DNA from: CAIYZT01 sp031385445 | Lineage (GTDB): Bacteria > Pseudomonadota > Alphaproteobacteria > Rhodobacterales > Rhodobacteraceae | Reading direction: 5' to 3' | DNA: 64,000 bases | NCBI GenBank assembly: GCA_031385445.1 | Contig: JANNBM010000051.1 | Span: 124,001-188,000, forward strand | Part shown: positions 24,167 through 32,624 of the stretch, in pieces | How the letters are laid out: every line of letters starts with the position of its first letter | Numbering within the stretch: the first letter of the stretch is position 1 | Made by a program: the position numbers and the translations under genes | The notes under the pieces: generated by a model | The model's input: the letters and a program-made list of their open reading frames with translations, nothing else | The model's database searches: none | Told to the model about the DNA's origin: nothing

Positions 24167-24775
24167 TTAACCTGCGAGTGTCACCCCGGCATCGCGCATC
24201 ATCTTTTGCGCGACCTGCAGCGACCCGCCAAGATCGATCGCCCGGCAGTCGCCCATTGAAACCGTCGCGGAAAAACCCAGCTTTGCGGCGTCAATCGCCG
24301 AAAAAGCCACACAAAAATCGGTCGCCAAACCAACGAGCGTCACTGCCTTAACCCCGCGAGCGGAGAGATAGCCCACAAGGCCAGTCGGGGTGCGTTTGTC
24401 ATTTTCAAAGAACGCCGAATAGCTGTCAACGGGCCTGCGAAAGCCTTTGCGGATGATCAGATGTGCCGGACCCGTCCGCAAATCGCGGTGAAATTCCGCG
24501 CCGTGAGTTCCTTGAATACAGTGATCCGGCCACAGGGTTTGCGGGCCATAGGGCATCTGGATCTGCGAAAAAGGCGCCGCACCGGGGTGCTGACTGGCAA
24601 AGGAAGAGTGCCCCACGGGGTGCCAGTCCTGGGTCAGAACGACGGCGCCGAAATCATCCATCATCGCGTTCACACTTGCAATGATCTGATCGCCGCCCGT
24701 CACAGCCAACGCGCCGCCGGGGCAGAAATCGTTCTGAATATCGACGACGATAAGGGCTTCATCCGGCTTGTGCAT
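24167..24775 (-). CDS. pncA: Nicotinamidase
   Basis: This 202-residue enzyme hydrolyses nicotinamide to nicotinate, feeding PncB. Catalytic Asp12 is in LIVVDIQNDFCPGG. The metal site is in DWHPVGHSSFASQHPG. The catalytic lysine is in IIRKGF and the nucleophilic cysteine in GLATDFCVAFSA. ATG 24775 is preceded by GGAG at good spacing and gives the usual family length; the longer frame was rejected. It pairs functionally with pncB across the intervening kinase gene. Confidence 0.95.
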   Translation of the reverse strand: MHKPDEALIVVDIQNDFCPGGALAVTGGDQIIASVNAMMDDFGAVVLTQDWHPVGHSSFASQHPGAAPFSQIQMPYGPQTLWPDHCIQGTHGAEFHRDLRTGPAHLIIRKGFRRPVDSYSAFFENDKRTPTGLVGYLSARGVKAVTLVGLATDFCVAFSAIDAAKLGFSATVSMGDCRAIDLGGSLQVAQKMMRDAGVTLAG

Positions 24776-24927
24776 GGGGCGCTCCTTCAGCCTTCCTTGC
24801 GTAGGAAATGCATGACGATTGGTCAAGGATGCCGTGATGCGCGCAGTGGTATCTGGCGGAACAGGGCGGATTGGGCGTCAAAAGACGCCGCCTTTTCCGC
24901 TGCTCGCTGATCCGCTATAGAGCGGCG

Positions 24928-25830
24928 ATGATCACCGTTGCCGCCTTGTACCACTTCACCCGTTTTGCCGACCCCGCTGCCCTGCGGGAGCCGCTGCTGG
25001 CCGTTGCCAACCAAAACGGCATCAAGGGCAGTCTTTTGCTCGCGACCGAAGGGATTAACGGGACGATTGCGGGGACAGCGGACGGCATTGCGGCCGTTCT
25101 GGACCATATCCGCGCCTTGCCGGGCTGCTCCGAACTGGAGTGGAAGGAAAGCCACACCGAAGCGCCCCCCTTTGGCCGGATGAAGGTGCGGATAAAGCGC
25201 GAGATTGTGACGATGGGCCAGCCGGATATCGACCCGAAGGCGCGGGTGGGGCACTATGTTGACGCGCAGGATTGGAATGCGCTGATCGCCTCGGAGGGGG
25301 TGGCGGTGATTGATACGCGGAACGATTACGAGGTTTCCATTGGCACCTTCGCGGGCGCGGTTAACCCTGACACGCGGTCCTTCGGCGCGTTTCCCGCGTG
25401 GTGGGAGGCGAACCACGCCAAGTTCGCGGGCAAGCGCATCGCGATGTTTTGCACCGGCGGAATTCGCTGCGAAAAGTCAACGAATTACCTTTTGGGACAA
25501 GGGGTTACGGATGTATTCCACCTGAAGGGCGGGATATTGAAATATCTGGAACAAGTGCCGGAAACGGACAGCCTTTGGCAGGGTGAATGCTTTGTCTTTG
25601 ACGAGCGGGTGTCGGTCGGGCACGGGCTTGTCCCCGGCTCGCACCAGTTTTGCCGTGCCTGCCGCCGCCCCATTTTGCCGGAAGACCGCGCGCATCCCGA
25701 TTACGAAGACGGCGTGTCATGCCACCACTGCCGGAGCGAGACGAGCGAAGCGGACCGTGCCCGTTACCGCGAGCGGCAAAAGCAGATGAAACTGGCCAAG
25801 GCGCGCGGCGCGGCGCATTTGGGCGGGTAA
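24928..25830 (+). CDS. trhO: tRNA uridine-34 hydroxylase TrhO (rhodanese-domain)
   Basis: This 300-residue protein has an N-terminal ferredoxin-like domain (MITVAALYHFTRF), a rhodanese domain with the catalytic cysteine in MFCTGGIRCEKST near residue 178 and a C-terminal cysteine-rich tail (CRACRRP, CHHC). TrhO makes 5-hydroxyuridine at tRNA position 34 using O2. ATG 24928 matches the family start. It diverges from pncA and converges with dxs, standing as a single-gene unit. Confidence 0.93.
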   Translation: MITVAALYHFTRFADPAALREPLLAVANQNGIKGSLLLATEGINGTIAGTADGIAAVLDHIRALPGCSELEWKESHTEAPPFGRMKVRIKREIVTMGQPDIDPKARVGHYVDAQDWNALIASEGVAVIDTRNDYEVSIGTFAGAVNPDTRSFGAFPAWWEANHAKFAGKRIAMFCTGGIRCEKSTNYLLGQGVTDVFHLKGGILKYLEQVPETDSLWQGECFVFDERVSVGHGLVPGSHQFCRACRRPILPEDRAHPDYEDGVSCHHCRSETSEADRARYRERQKQMKLAKARGAAHLGG

Positions 25831-25840
25831 AGCGGCGGCT

Positions 25841-27754
25841 TTACGCCCGCAGCCCCACAACCCCGATCCCAAGCGTTTGCAGCACCTTCGCCTCGATCTG
25901 CGCGGCTTCCATGCCGGCAACGCGGTACATCGCCTCGGGGCTGGCCTGATCGATGAAAATGTCGGGCAGAACCATGGAGCGATACTTTAATCCCGTGTCA
26001 AACACGCCCTCTTCGGCCAAAAGCTGCGCGACGTGGCTGCCAAAACCGCCAATCGCGCCTTCTTCGATGGTGATCAGCGCCTCGTGATTGCGCGCAAGGT
26101 TCAAGATCATGTCGCGGTCAAGCGGTTTGGCAAAACGGGCATCGGCCACGGTTGGAGCCATGCCGCGCGCGCCAAGCGATTCGGCGGCTTTCAAGACCTC
26201 TGCCAAGCGCGTGCCAAAGGACAGGATCGCCACGCGCGACCCCTCGCGCATGATGCGGCCCTTGCCGATCTGCAGCGGAATACCCTTGGAGGGCATTTCA
26301 ACGCCAACCCCTTCGCCGCGCGGAAACCGAAAGGCCGAGGGCCCGTCATTATGGGCAACAGCGGTGGCCACCATATGGACCAACTCTGCCTCGTCGGCGG
26401 CAGCCATGACGATGATTCCGGGCAGGTTTGTCAAAAACGCAACGTCGAACGCCCCGGCATGGGTGGCACCGTCCGCGCCCACCAAACCGGCGCGGTCGAT
26501 GGCAAAGCGCACGGGAAGGCGCTGAATAGCGACGTCATGCACGACCTGATCATAGCCGCGCTGCAGAAATGTGGAATAAAGCGTGCAGAAGGGTTTCATG
26601 CCCCCAGCGGCCAGACCCGCCGAAAAGGTAACCGCGTGCTGCTCGGCAATGCCGACATCAAAGGTGCGCTTGGGAAAGCGGGCGGCGAACAGATCAAGGC
26701 CAGTGCCATCGGGCATCGCCGCCGTGATCGCAACGATCTTGCTGTCGGCCTCGGCCTCTTTGATCAGGCTTTGCGCGAAAACCTTGGTGTAACTGGGCGC
26801 GTTGGAGGGTGTTTTCTTCTGCTCGCCGGTGACAACATCAAACTTCGCGCGCGCATGCCCCCGGTCCGCCGCGTTTTCCGCCGGGGCATAGCCTTTGCCC
26901 TTTTTGGTGATCACATGGATCAGCATCGGCCCGCTCGCGCGTTCATACACGGTGCGCAAAACCGGCAGCAGCTGATCCAGATCGTGGCCGTCGATCGGGC
27001 CGACATAGGAAAAGCCAAGCTCTTCAAACATCGTCCCGCCAACCGACATGCCTTTCAGCATCTCTTTCGCCCGCCGCGCGCCTTCTTGCAAAGGCTCTGG
27101 CAGCAGGCTGACCATGCCTTTCGCCGCAGAGCGGAACTCTTGAAACGGCTGCTGCGCATAAAGCCGCGACAGATAAGACGACAGCGCCCCAACCGGCGGC
27201 GCAATCGACATTTCATTGTCGTTCAAGATCACGAACATCCGCTTTTTCAGATGGCCCGCGTTGTTCATTGCTTCAAACGCCATGCCAGCCGACATCGACC
27301 CATCGCCGATGACCGCCACCGCATCGCCCGGATCTCCGCCCAGATCGGCGGCCATGGTAAACCCCAGCGCCGCACTGATCGAGGTCGAAGAATGCGCTGC
27401 GCCAAAGGGATCATAGGGGGACTCAGAGCGCTTGGTGAACCCGCTCAGCCCGCCTTCGGTGCGCAGGGTGCGGATACGGTCGCGCCGCCCGGTCAGGATT
27501 TTATGCGGATAACATTGGTGCCCGACGTCCCAGATGATCTTGTCGCGCGGGGTGTTGAACACGGCATGCAGCGCCACCGTCAACTCGACCACGCCAAGAC
27601 CCGCGCCAAGATGCCCGCCGGTCACCGACACCGCCGAAATCGTCTCGGCGCGCAACTCGTCCGCCAGTTGCCGCAACTCGCGGTCAGAAAAGCCCTTGAT
27701 GTCAGATGGCAGTTTTACCCGGTCGAGGATCGGGGTTACGGGAAGCTCTGCCAT
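25841..27754 (-). CDS. dxs: 1-deoxy-D-xylulose-5-phosphate synthase
   Basis: This 637-residue thiamine-diphosphate enzyme condenses pyruvate and glyceraldehyde 3-phosphate, the first step of the MEP isoprenoid pathway. VGHQCYPHKILTGRRD and the TPP-motif start GDGSMSAGMAFEAMNNAGH are clear in the first third. The transketolase-like second half (GLVGADGATHAGAFD) is intact. It starts 12 bases after ispA. It is the last gene of the petP-petR-deacetylase-xseB-ispA-dxs run. Confidence 0.97.
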   Translation of the reverse strand: MAELPVTPILDRVKLPSDIKGFSDRELRQLADELRAETISAVSVTGGHLGAGLGVVELTVALHAVFNTPRDKIIWDVGHQCYPHKILTGRRDRIRTLRTEGGLSGFTKRSESPYDPFGAAHSSTSISAALGFTMAADLGGDPGDAVAVIGDGSMSAGMAFEAMNNAGHLKKRMFVILNDNEMSIAPPVGALSSYLSRLYAQQPFQEFRSAAKGMVSLLPEPLQEGARRAKEMLKGMSVGGTMFEELGFSYVGPIDGHDLDQLLPVLRTVYERASGPMLIHVITKKGKGYAPAENAADRGHARAKFDVVTGEQKKTPSNAPSYTKVFAQSLIKEAEADSKIVAITAAMPDGTGLDLFAARFPKRTFDVGIAEQHAVTFSAGLAAGGMKPFCTLYSTFLQRGYDQVVHDVAIQRLPVRFAIDRAGLVGADGATHAGAFDVAFLTNLPGIIVMAAADEAELVHMVATAVAHNDGPSAFRFPRGEGVGVEMPSKGIPLQIGKGRIMREGSRVAILSFGTRLAEVLKAAESLGARGMAPTVADARFAKPLDRDMILNLARNHEALITIEEGAIGGFGSHVAQLLAEEGVFDTGLKYRSMVLPDIFIDQASPEAMYRVAGMEAAQIEAKVLQTLGIGVVGLRA

Positions 27755-27766
27755 GTCAAAACCCTT

Positions 27767-28636
27767 TCAGCTTTCGCGAGAAATAACGAAGTTCGCGGCT
27801 GCGATCAAGTTCTGCGCCCGTTCCCCATAGCCAAGCAAGTGATTTTCTGCCTGCGCAACAAGACTGCGCGCTTGCGCCTTGGCCGCATCGAGCCCCAGCA
27901 AGGAAACGAAGGTCGCCTTGCCCGCATCGGCATCTTTGCCGACGCGCTTGCCGGTCTTGGCGGCATCGCCCGTCACGTCCAGCACGTCATCGGCGATCTG
28001 AAACGCAAGGCCGAGACAATCGGCATAAGCGCGCAAGGGGGCGGGATCGGCGCGGGCGATGATTGCCCCGGCCTCGGCCGAAAAGCGGATCAGCGCGCCC
28101 GTCTTACCGTTTTGCAGCCGCGTGATCTGCGGCAGGGTCAGCGGCGTGGCCGCCGTTTCCGCCGCGATATCAAGAGCTTGACCAAGCACCATCCCCTCGG
28201 CCCCCGATGCGCGCGCAAGGCCCGCGACCAGATCGATCCGCGCTTCAGCCCCGCCAAGCGCCGGATCGCACAGAAGTTCAAACGCGAGGGTTTGCAAGGC
28301 GTCGCCCGCCAGAACCGCCGTCGCCTCGGTCCATTTCACATGAACGGTCGGCAGTCCGCGCCGCAGGTCATCGTTATCCATGCAGGGCATATCGTCATGC
28401 ACCAGCGAATAGGCGTGCAGCGCCTCGACCGCCGCAGCGGCCGCCATGGCCTGATCGGCCGCAACGCCCAGCATCCGCGCGGATTCCAGCACCAAAAACC
28501 CGCGCAGCCGCTTTCCGCCCTGCACCGCATAGCGCATCGCCTGCACCACGGGTTCATCGCCCATCCCGGCCATGGCAAGCTGAAGGCGCCGCTCTATCGC
28601 TGTGGCGTCACTGGCAATCAGCGCGGAAAAGCTCAC
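27767..28636 (-). CDS. ispA: Farnesyl/polyprenyl diphosphate synthase
   Basis: This 289-residue trans-prenyltransferase elongates DMAPP/GPP with IPP. The first aspartate-rich motif is DDMPCMDNDDLRRG near residue 86 and the second is QIADDVLDVTGD near 210. The pattern and length fit FPP synthase rather than longer-chain enzymes, though product length is inferred. It overlaps xseB by four bases and precedes dxs. Confidence 0.94.
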   Translation of the reverse strand: MSFSALIASDATAIERRLQLAMAGMGDEPVVQAMRYAVQGGKRLRGFLVLESARMLGVAADQAMAAAAAVEALHAYSLVHDDMPCMDNDDLRRGLPTVHVKWTEATAVLAGDALQTLAFELLCDPALGGAEARIDLVAGLARASGAEGMVLGQALDIAAETAATPLTLPQITRLQNGKTGALIRFSAEAGAIIARADPAPLRAYADCLGLAFQIADDVLDVTGDAAKTGKRVGKDADAGKATFVSLLGLDAAKAQARSLVAQAENHLLGYGERAQNLIAAANFVISRES

Positions 28637-28872
28637 ATTCCCTCCGCCGGGGTGGTGCCGACAGCGCGGCCTTCTTGCACGCGGATCATTTCAACCTTGG
28701 CCTCGGCATCCTTCAGCTTGCCCGCGCAATGCGCTTTCAGCGCCGCGCCGCGCTCGTAAAGGGCGATGGATTGTTCCAGTGCGACATCGCCGCGCTCCAG
28801 CTGCCCCACGACAGCTTCAAGCGCCGCCATGGCCTCTTCAAAGCTCATTTCAGTCACGGGCTTATCGCTCAT
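28633..28872 (-). CDS. xseB: Exodeoxyribonuclease VII small subunit
   Basis: This 79-residue helical protein has the family core MSFEEAMAALEAVVGQLERG followed by LEQSIALYERGAAL. It partners XseA to degrade single-stranded DNA. It overlaps the upstream deacetylase gene by 11 bases and the downstream ispA by four, the usual xseB-ispA-dxs arrangement. Confidence 0.93.
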   Translation of the reverse strand: MSDKPVTEMSFEEAMAALEAVVGQLERGDVALEQSIALYERGAALKAHCAGKLKDAEAKVEMIRVQEGRAVGTTPAEGM

Positions 28873-29785
28873 CCCTCACCCTTCCCAATTCGCTGACATG
28901 TCCGGCCACGCAGGCCGCCAATGCGTGCAGATCATAGCCGCCCTCCAGACAGGATACCACCCGGCCCGCACAACAGCGATCCGCCAGATCGCAAATCGCC
29001 CGCGTCAGCCATTCAAAGTCTGCCACTTGCCAGCAAAGCCCGGCCAAGGGGTCGTCTTCATGGGCATCAAATCCGGCGGACAGGATCACGAGTTCAGGTT
29101 CCCACTGCGCAAGGTGTTCAAGAACGGGGGACCAAGCCGCGCGCATTTCAGGACCACCCGACCCCTCGCGCAGCGGCAGGTTGGTGATCTGGCCATGCGC
29201 GCCACATTCGCGCACGTTGCCCGATCCCGGATAAAGCGGCATCTGATGGCTGGAGACAAAGCGCACGCGCGGCTCGTCCCACAGCAGATCCTGCGTGCCA
29301 TTGCCGTGATGCACATCGAAATCCAGCACCGCCACCCGCGAAAGTCTATGCACGTCAAGCGCCCGCTTGGCCGCAATCGCCACGGTGCCGAACAGACAAA
29401 ACCCCATCGCGGTTTGCCGTTCGGCATGATGACCGGGCGGGCGCGCGGCGACGAAGGCGCGCGTGCCGTTGCCCATGACATGATCCACCGCATGGCAAGC
29501 CCCGCCAACCGCCCGCATCGCCGCTGTGTAAGTCCCCGGCGACACATAGGTATCGCCGTCCATCTGCGTCCAGCCCTCGGCCGGAACTGCTGCTTTCACC
29601 CGGTCATGATAGGCGCCGGGATGGCAGCGCAGCACATCGCTTACGTCTCCCATCGGGCAGGGCGCGCGGTCAATCTGCAAGCCGCTCAACCCCTTTTCGA
29701 CCGCCAAAAGGCGAGCTGACCGCTCTGGATGTCCGTTCGGAGTGATGTGCTGCAGGCAATCGTCATGGCTAAGGACTAAAACCAC
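28862..29785 (-). CDS. Histone deacetylase-family (class II-like) amidohydrolase
   Basis: This 307-residue zinc hydrolase carries PPGHHAERQTAMGFCLF, the charge-relay DFDVHHGNGTQ and the metal-site AGFDAHEDDPLAGL. Bacterial members deacetylate small molecules (polyamines, acetoin-related) or proteins. The substrate is not predictable here. It lies nine bases after petR and overlaps xseB. This placement between a redox regulator and isoprenoid genes is conserved in many Rhodobacterales, from general knowledge. Confidence 0.92.
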   Translation of the reverse strand: MVLVLSHDDCLQHITPNGHPERSARLLAVEKGLSGLQIDRAPCPMGDVSDVLRCHPGAYHDRVKAAVPAEGWTQMDGDTYVSPGTYTAAMRAVGGACHAVDHVMGNGTRAFVAARPPGHHAERQTAMGFCLFGTVAIAAKRALDVHRLSRVAVLDFDVHHGNGTQDLLWDEPRVRFVSSHQMPLYPGSGNVRECGAHGQITNLPLREGSGGPEMRAAWSPVLEHLAQWEPELVILSAGFDAHEDDPLAGLCWQVADFEWLTRAICDLADRCCAGRVVSCLEGGYDLHALAACVAGHVSELGRVRDER

Positions 29786-29794
29786 CTGACCCCC

Positions 29795-30493
29795 TTAATC
29801 CGGCTGCAACATATACCCCTCGCCCCGCACCGTTTGCAGATAGCGGGGTTGCTTGGGGTCTTCTTCGATCTTGCGTCGCAGGCGGGTGATCTGAACATCG
29901 ACCGCCCGTTCCTGACCGCCGCCGTCCTCGCGCGGCATATCCCCGGCCAAAGCCTCGCGGCTTAGCGCAGTGCCGGGGTTCGACGACAAACGGCGCATCA
30001 GCGCGGCCTCCGTCGCGGTCAGCCGCACCGACTCGGCTCCGTGCCACAACTCGCCCCGGTCCAGATCATAGCGTACCGCGCCAAGGTGCAAAACGCGCGG
30101 CGCTTCGGTGCCTTTCATCTGCGGCACCCGCCGCAGAATGGCGTTGATGCGCAGCAGCAGCTCGCGCGGTTCAAACGGTTTGACCAAATAGTCATCCGCC
30201 CCCGCTTCCAACCCTTCGATCCGGTTCGCCGTCTCGCCTTTGGCGGTCAGCAAAAGGATCGGCACCGCCATGCTTTTGCGCAGATCTCGGGTCAGCGCCA
30301 TACCGTTTTCGCCCGGCATCATCACATCAAGGATCAGCATATCAAATTCCAGCCCGCCAAGCAGACGGCGCGCCTGAGCGGCATCGCGGGCGATCGACAC
30401 CAGAAAGCCGTTCCGTATCAGGAACTTCTGCAACAGCCCGCGAATGCGTTCGTCATCGTCCACGACCAGAAGATGCGGCTGAACCTCGTTCAT
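29795..30493 (-). CDS. petR: OmpR-family response regulator (PetR-like)
   Basis: This 232-residue protein has a receiver domain (HLLVVDDDERIRGLLQ, phospho-acceptor in LILDVMMPGENG near residue 55, VKPF lysine) and a winged-helix DNA-binding domain (RHLSSNPGTALSREAL). In Rhodobacter capsulatus the homologous petR lies near petP upstream of the cytochrome bc1 genes and is needed for growth. Here it overlaps the MarR-type petP by four bases, but no petABC follows in this window. Confidence 0.85.
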   Translation of the reverse strand: MNEVQPHLLVVDDDERIRGLLQKFLIRNGFLVSIARDAAQARRLLGGLEFDMLILDVMMPGENGMALTRDLRKSMAVPILLLTAKGETANRIEGLEAGADDYLVKPFEPRELLLRINAILRRVPQMKGTEAPRVLHLGAVRYDLDRGELWHGAESVRLTATEAALMRRLSSNPGTALSREALAGDMPREDGGGQERAVDVQITRLRRKIEEDPKQPRYLQTVRGEGYMLQPD

Positions 30494-31002
30494 TTGCCAC
30501 CCTCCAGCATGCGTTGGAATTGGCGCAGCATTTCGGGGTCCATCATCGCCTCCAGCACGGTGCGAAACCCTTGCACCGCCTGCGGCCCTGCCGCGCGGTA
30601 GGCCGCCCGCATCCGGGCGCGCTGCGCATCGGACAACTCGCGCTCCAAGGCCGCGCCCTTTTCGGTCAGGTACAAATGCCGCTCCCGTTTGTCTTTTTTG
30701 CCAACCCGCGCTTCGACCAGCGCATCATCGAAAAGCGTGCGCAGAACCCGGTTCAGACTTTGCTTCGTCACCCCCAGAATCGCCAGAAGATTGCCCACCG
30801 TCGTGCCCGGAGATCGGTGCACAAAATGCAGCGCCCGGTGATGCGCCCGGCCATAATCCAGATTTTCAAGAATGCGGTCCGGGTCAGCCGTAAATCCGCG
30901 ATAGGCAAAGAACATCGCCTCGATCCCTTTGCGCAGCTGCTCATCGGTCAGGTAAAGCAGGCTTTCGCCGCTTAAAGAGGTGCTTGGCTTGGAATTCTCC
31001 AT
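30490..31002 (-). CDS. petP: MarR-family regulator (PetP-like)
   Basis: This 170-residue winged-helix protein has the MarR recognition region LLAILGVTKQSLNRVLRTL and the basic wing GKKDKRERHLYLTEKG. It is the PetP partner of PetR. MarR proteins bind short palindromes and often repress themselves. A TTGA-N10-TCAA element overlaps its predicted -35 box, consistent with autoregulation. The ribosome-binding site is AAAGGAG. Confidence 0.83.
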   Translation of the reverse strand: MENSKPSTSLSGESLLYLTDEQLRKGIEAMFFAYRGFTADPDRILENLDYGRAHHRALHFVHRSPGTTVGNLLAILGVTKQSLNRVLRTLFDDALVEARVGKKDKRERHLYLTEKGAALERELSDAQRARMRAAYRAAGPQAVQGFRTVLEAMMDPEMLRQFQRMLEGGK

Positions 31003-31021
31003 CGGCGTCTCCTTTGGGCTA

Positions 31022-31056
31022 ACGATACGTCAGCGTTGTTGACACTCCAAGTTCAA
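31022..31056 (-). promoter_or_regulatory. Candidate petP promoter with an overlapping palindromic element
   Basis: On the minus strand TTGGAG (31050-31045) and TATCGT (31027-31022) are 17 bases apart. The -35 box sits inside a partly symmetric TTGA...TCAA element (31039-31056), a plausible MarR-type operator. Confidence 0.45.
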
Positions 31057-31091
31057 AAGCTTACCAGTTTTGCAATTTGGCGCAATATTAT

Positions 31092-31104
31092 GTCCGAAAC
31101 GGAC
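31092..31104 (+). repeat. Small perfect inverted repeat in the ilvE leader
   Basis: GTCCG-AAA-CGGAC lies 36 bases before the ilvE start. It could be an operator or a short RNA hairpin. No consensus is recognised. Confidence 0.35.
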
Positions 31105-31139
31105 CATTTTGCCGCAACATTCGCAAACGGAGACTGAAT

Positions 31140-32006
31140 ATGGCCGGATATGACGATCGCGACGGGTTCATCTGGATGGATGGCAAACTGGTGGATTGGC
31201 GCAGCGCCAATGTGCATATCCTGACCCACGCCTTGCACTATGCCAGCGCGGTGTTTGAAGGTGAGCGGTGCTACAACGGCAAGATCTTCAAATCGACCCA
31301 ACATTCAGAGCGTCTGCGCATGTCGGGCGAGCTGCTGGACATGCCTTTGCCGTTTTCGGTGGCCGAGATTAACGCGGCCAAAGAGGCGGTGCTGAAAGCC
31401 AATAACCTGACCGACGCCTATGTGCGGGCCATCGCCTGGCGCGGCGCGGGCGAGGATATGGGTGTCGCGTCCAAGCGCAATCCGATCCGGCTGGCTGTGG
31501 CCTGCTGGACCTGGGGCAGCTATTACGGCGATGCCAAGTTCAAGGGCGCGAAACTGGACATCGCCAAGTGGAAACGCCCCAGCCCCGAAACCATTCCCCA
31601 CGCTGCCAAAGCCGCCGGTCTTTATATGATCTGCACCATGTCCAAACACGCCGCCGAGGCGAAGGGCTGTTCAGACGCGATGATGATGGATTATCGCGGC
31701 TATGTGGCCGAGGCGACTGGCGCGAATATCTTTTTCGTGCGCGACGGCGAAGTGCACACGCCAATGGCCGACTGCATCTTGAACGGCATCACCCGTCAAA
31801 CCGTGATCGGCATGCTGCGCGATATGCAGATCACGGTGCACGAGCGGCACATCCTGCCGTCAGAGCTGGAAAGCTTTCAGCAATGTTGGCTGACCGGCAC
31901 CGCCGCCGAGGTGACACCGGTGGGGCAGATCGGCGATTACATGTTCGAAGTGGGTGAGATCACCAAGCGCGTGTCGATGGAATACGAAAAGCTCGTGCGC
32001 GCCTGA
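31140..32006 (+). CDS. ilvE: Branched-chain amino acid aminotransferase
   Basis: This 288-residue fold-type IV PLP enzyme catalyses the last step of Val/Leu/Ile synthesis. The PLP lysine is in SKHAAEAKGCSDAM near residue 166. HALHYASAVFEGER and the cofactor-phosphate segment ITRQTVIG are present. The ATG at 31140 is preceded by CGGAG and matches the MAGYDDRDGFIW family start. It diverges from petP. Confidence 0.95.
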   Translation: MAGYDDRDGFIWMDGKLVDWRSANVHILTHALHYASAVFEGERCYNGKIFKSTQHSERLRMSGELLDMPLPFSVAEINAAKEAVLKANNLTDAYVRAIAWRGAGEDMGVASKRNPIRLAVACWTWGSYYGDAKFKGAKLDIAKWKRPSPETIPHAAKAAGLYMICTMSKHAAEAKGCSDAMMMDYRGYVAEATGANIFFVRDGEVHTPMADCILNGITRQTVIGMLRDMQITVHERHILPSELESFQQCWLTGTAAEVTPVGQIGDYMFEVGEITKRVSMEYEKLVRA

Positions 32007-32018
32007 CGCGCGGGTTTT

Positions 32019-32049
32019 CGCCGGGGGGCATCGCAATTGATCCCCGGCG
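32019..32049 (+). terminator. GC-rich hairpin after ilvE (no T-tract)
   Basis: CGCCGGGG (32019-32026) pairs with CCCCGGCG (32042-32049) across a 15-base loop in the ilvE-fxsA spacer. Without a T-run, termination would be partial or Rho-dependent. Confidence 0.4.
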
Positions 32050-32088
32050 TGCCTACATCGTTTGGTGAGTAACCCAAAAGGTCCAACC

Positions 32089-32565
32089 ATGTGGCTTTTC
32101 GCCATCTTTATCGCGGTCCCGCTGATCGAGATCGCCTTGTTCATCCAAGTGGGCGGTTGGCTGACGCTTTGGCCGACGCTGGCCATCGTGCTTGGCACCG
32201 CCGTGGTCGGCACCTGGCTTTTGCGCTGGCAAGGCAGCCAGGTCTTGCGTGATCTGCAACAGGAAATGCACGCTCTCGGCAACCCGCTGTCGCCGCTTGC
32301 CCATGGCGCGCTTATTCTGGTCGGCGGGGTCATGATGATTCTGCCGGGCTTTTTCACCGACTGCCTTGGCATTTTGCTGATGATCCCGCCCGTCCGCAGT
32401 CTGGTCATCCGCCTGATCCTTGCGCGCATATCGGCCAAAACCCTGTCGGGTTTTGCCTTTTCCAGCGGCCAAACCCGTGACAGCGGCGTGATTGACGGCG
32501 ATTTTTCCGAAATACCGCCAAATGATCCGCAAAACCCTGCCCCCTCCGGCTGGACCCGCCATTGA
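32089..32565 (+). CDS. fxsA: FxsA-family membrane protein
   Basis: This 158-residue protein has the FxsA core: MWLFAIFIAVPLIEIALFIQVG as the first helix, GTAVVGTWLLRWQG and the LPGFFTDCLGILLMIPPVR segment. In E. coli FxsA overproduction relieves phage T7 exclusion by F; the ordinary role is unknown. The C-terminus is soluble. Upstream TTG/GTG starts exist, but ATG 32089 has AAAAGG at good spacing. Confidence 0.88.
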   Translation: MWLFAIFIAVPLIEIALFIQVGGWLTLWPTLAIVLGTAVVGTWLLRWQGSQVLRDLQQEMHALGNPLSPLAHGALILVGGVMMILPGFFTDCLGILLMIPPVRSLVIRLILARISAKTLSGFAFSSGQTRDSGVIDGDFSEIPPNDPQNPAPSGWTRH

Positions 32566-32624
32566 GGCTTGGCAGGCAACCTGTTAGGAACCCTGCCAAC
32601 ATCTTGCCTTCAGGGAGACTGGGA

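Noticed and set aside
26033..28759. 908-codon open frame antisense to dxs and ispA
   Set aside because: It is the mirror of high-GC codon bias in two certain genes on the other strand. The translation is rich in Arg/His/Gln with no domain.
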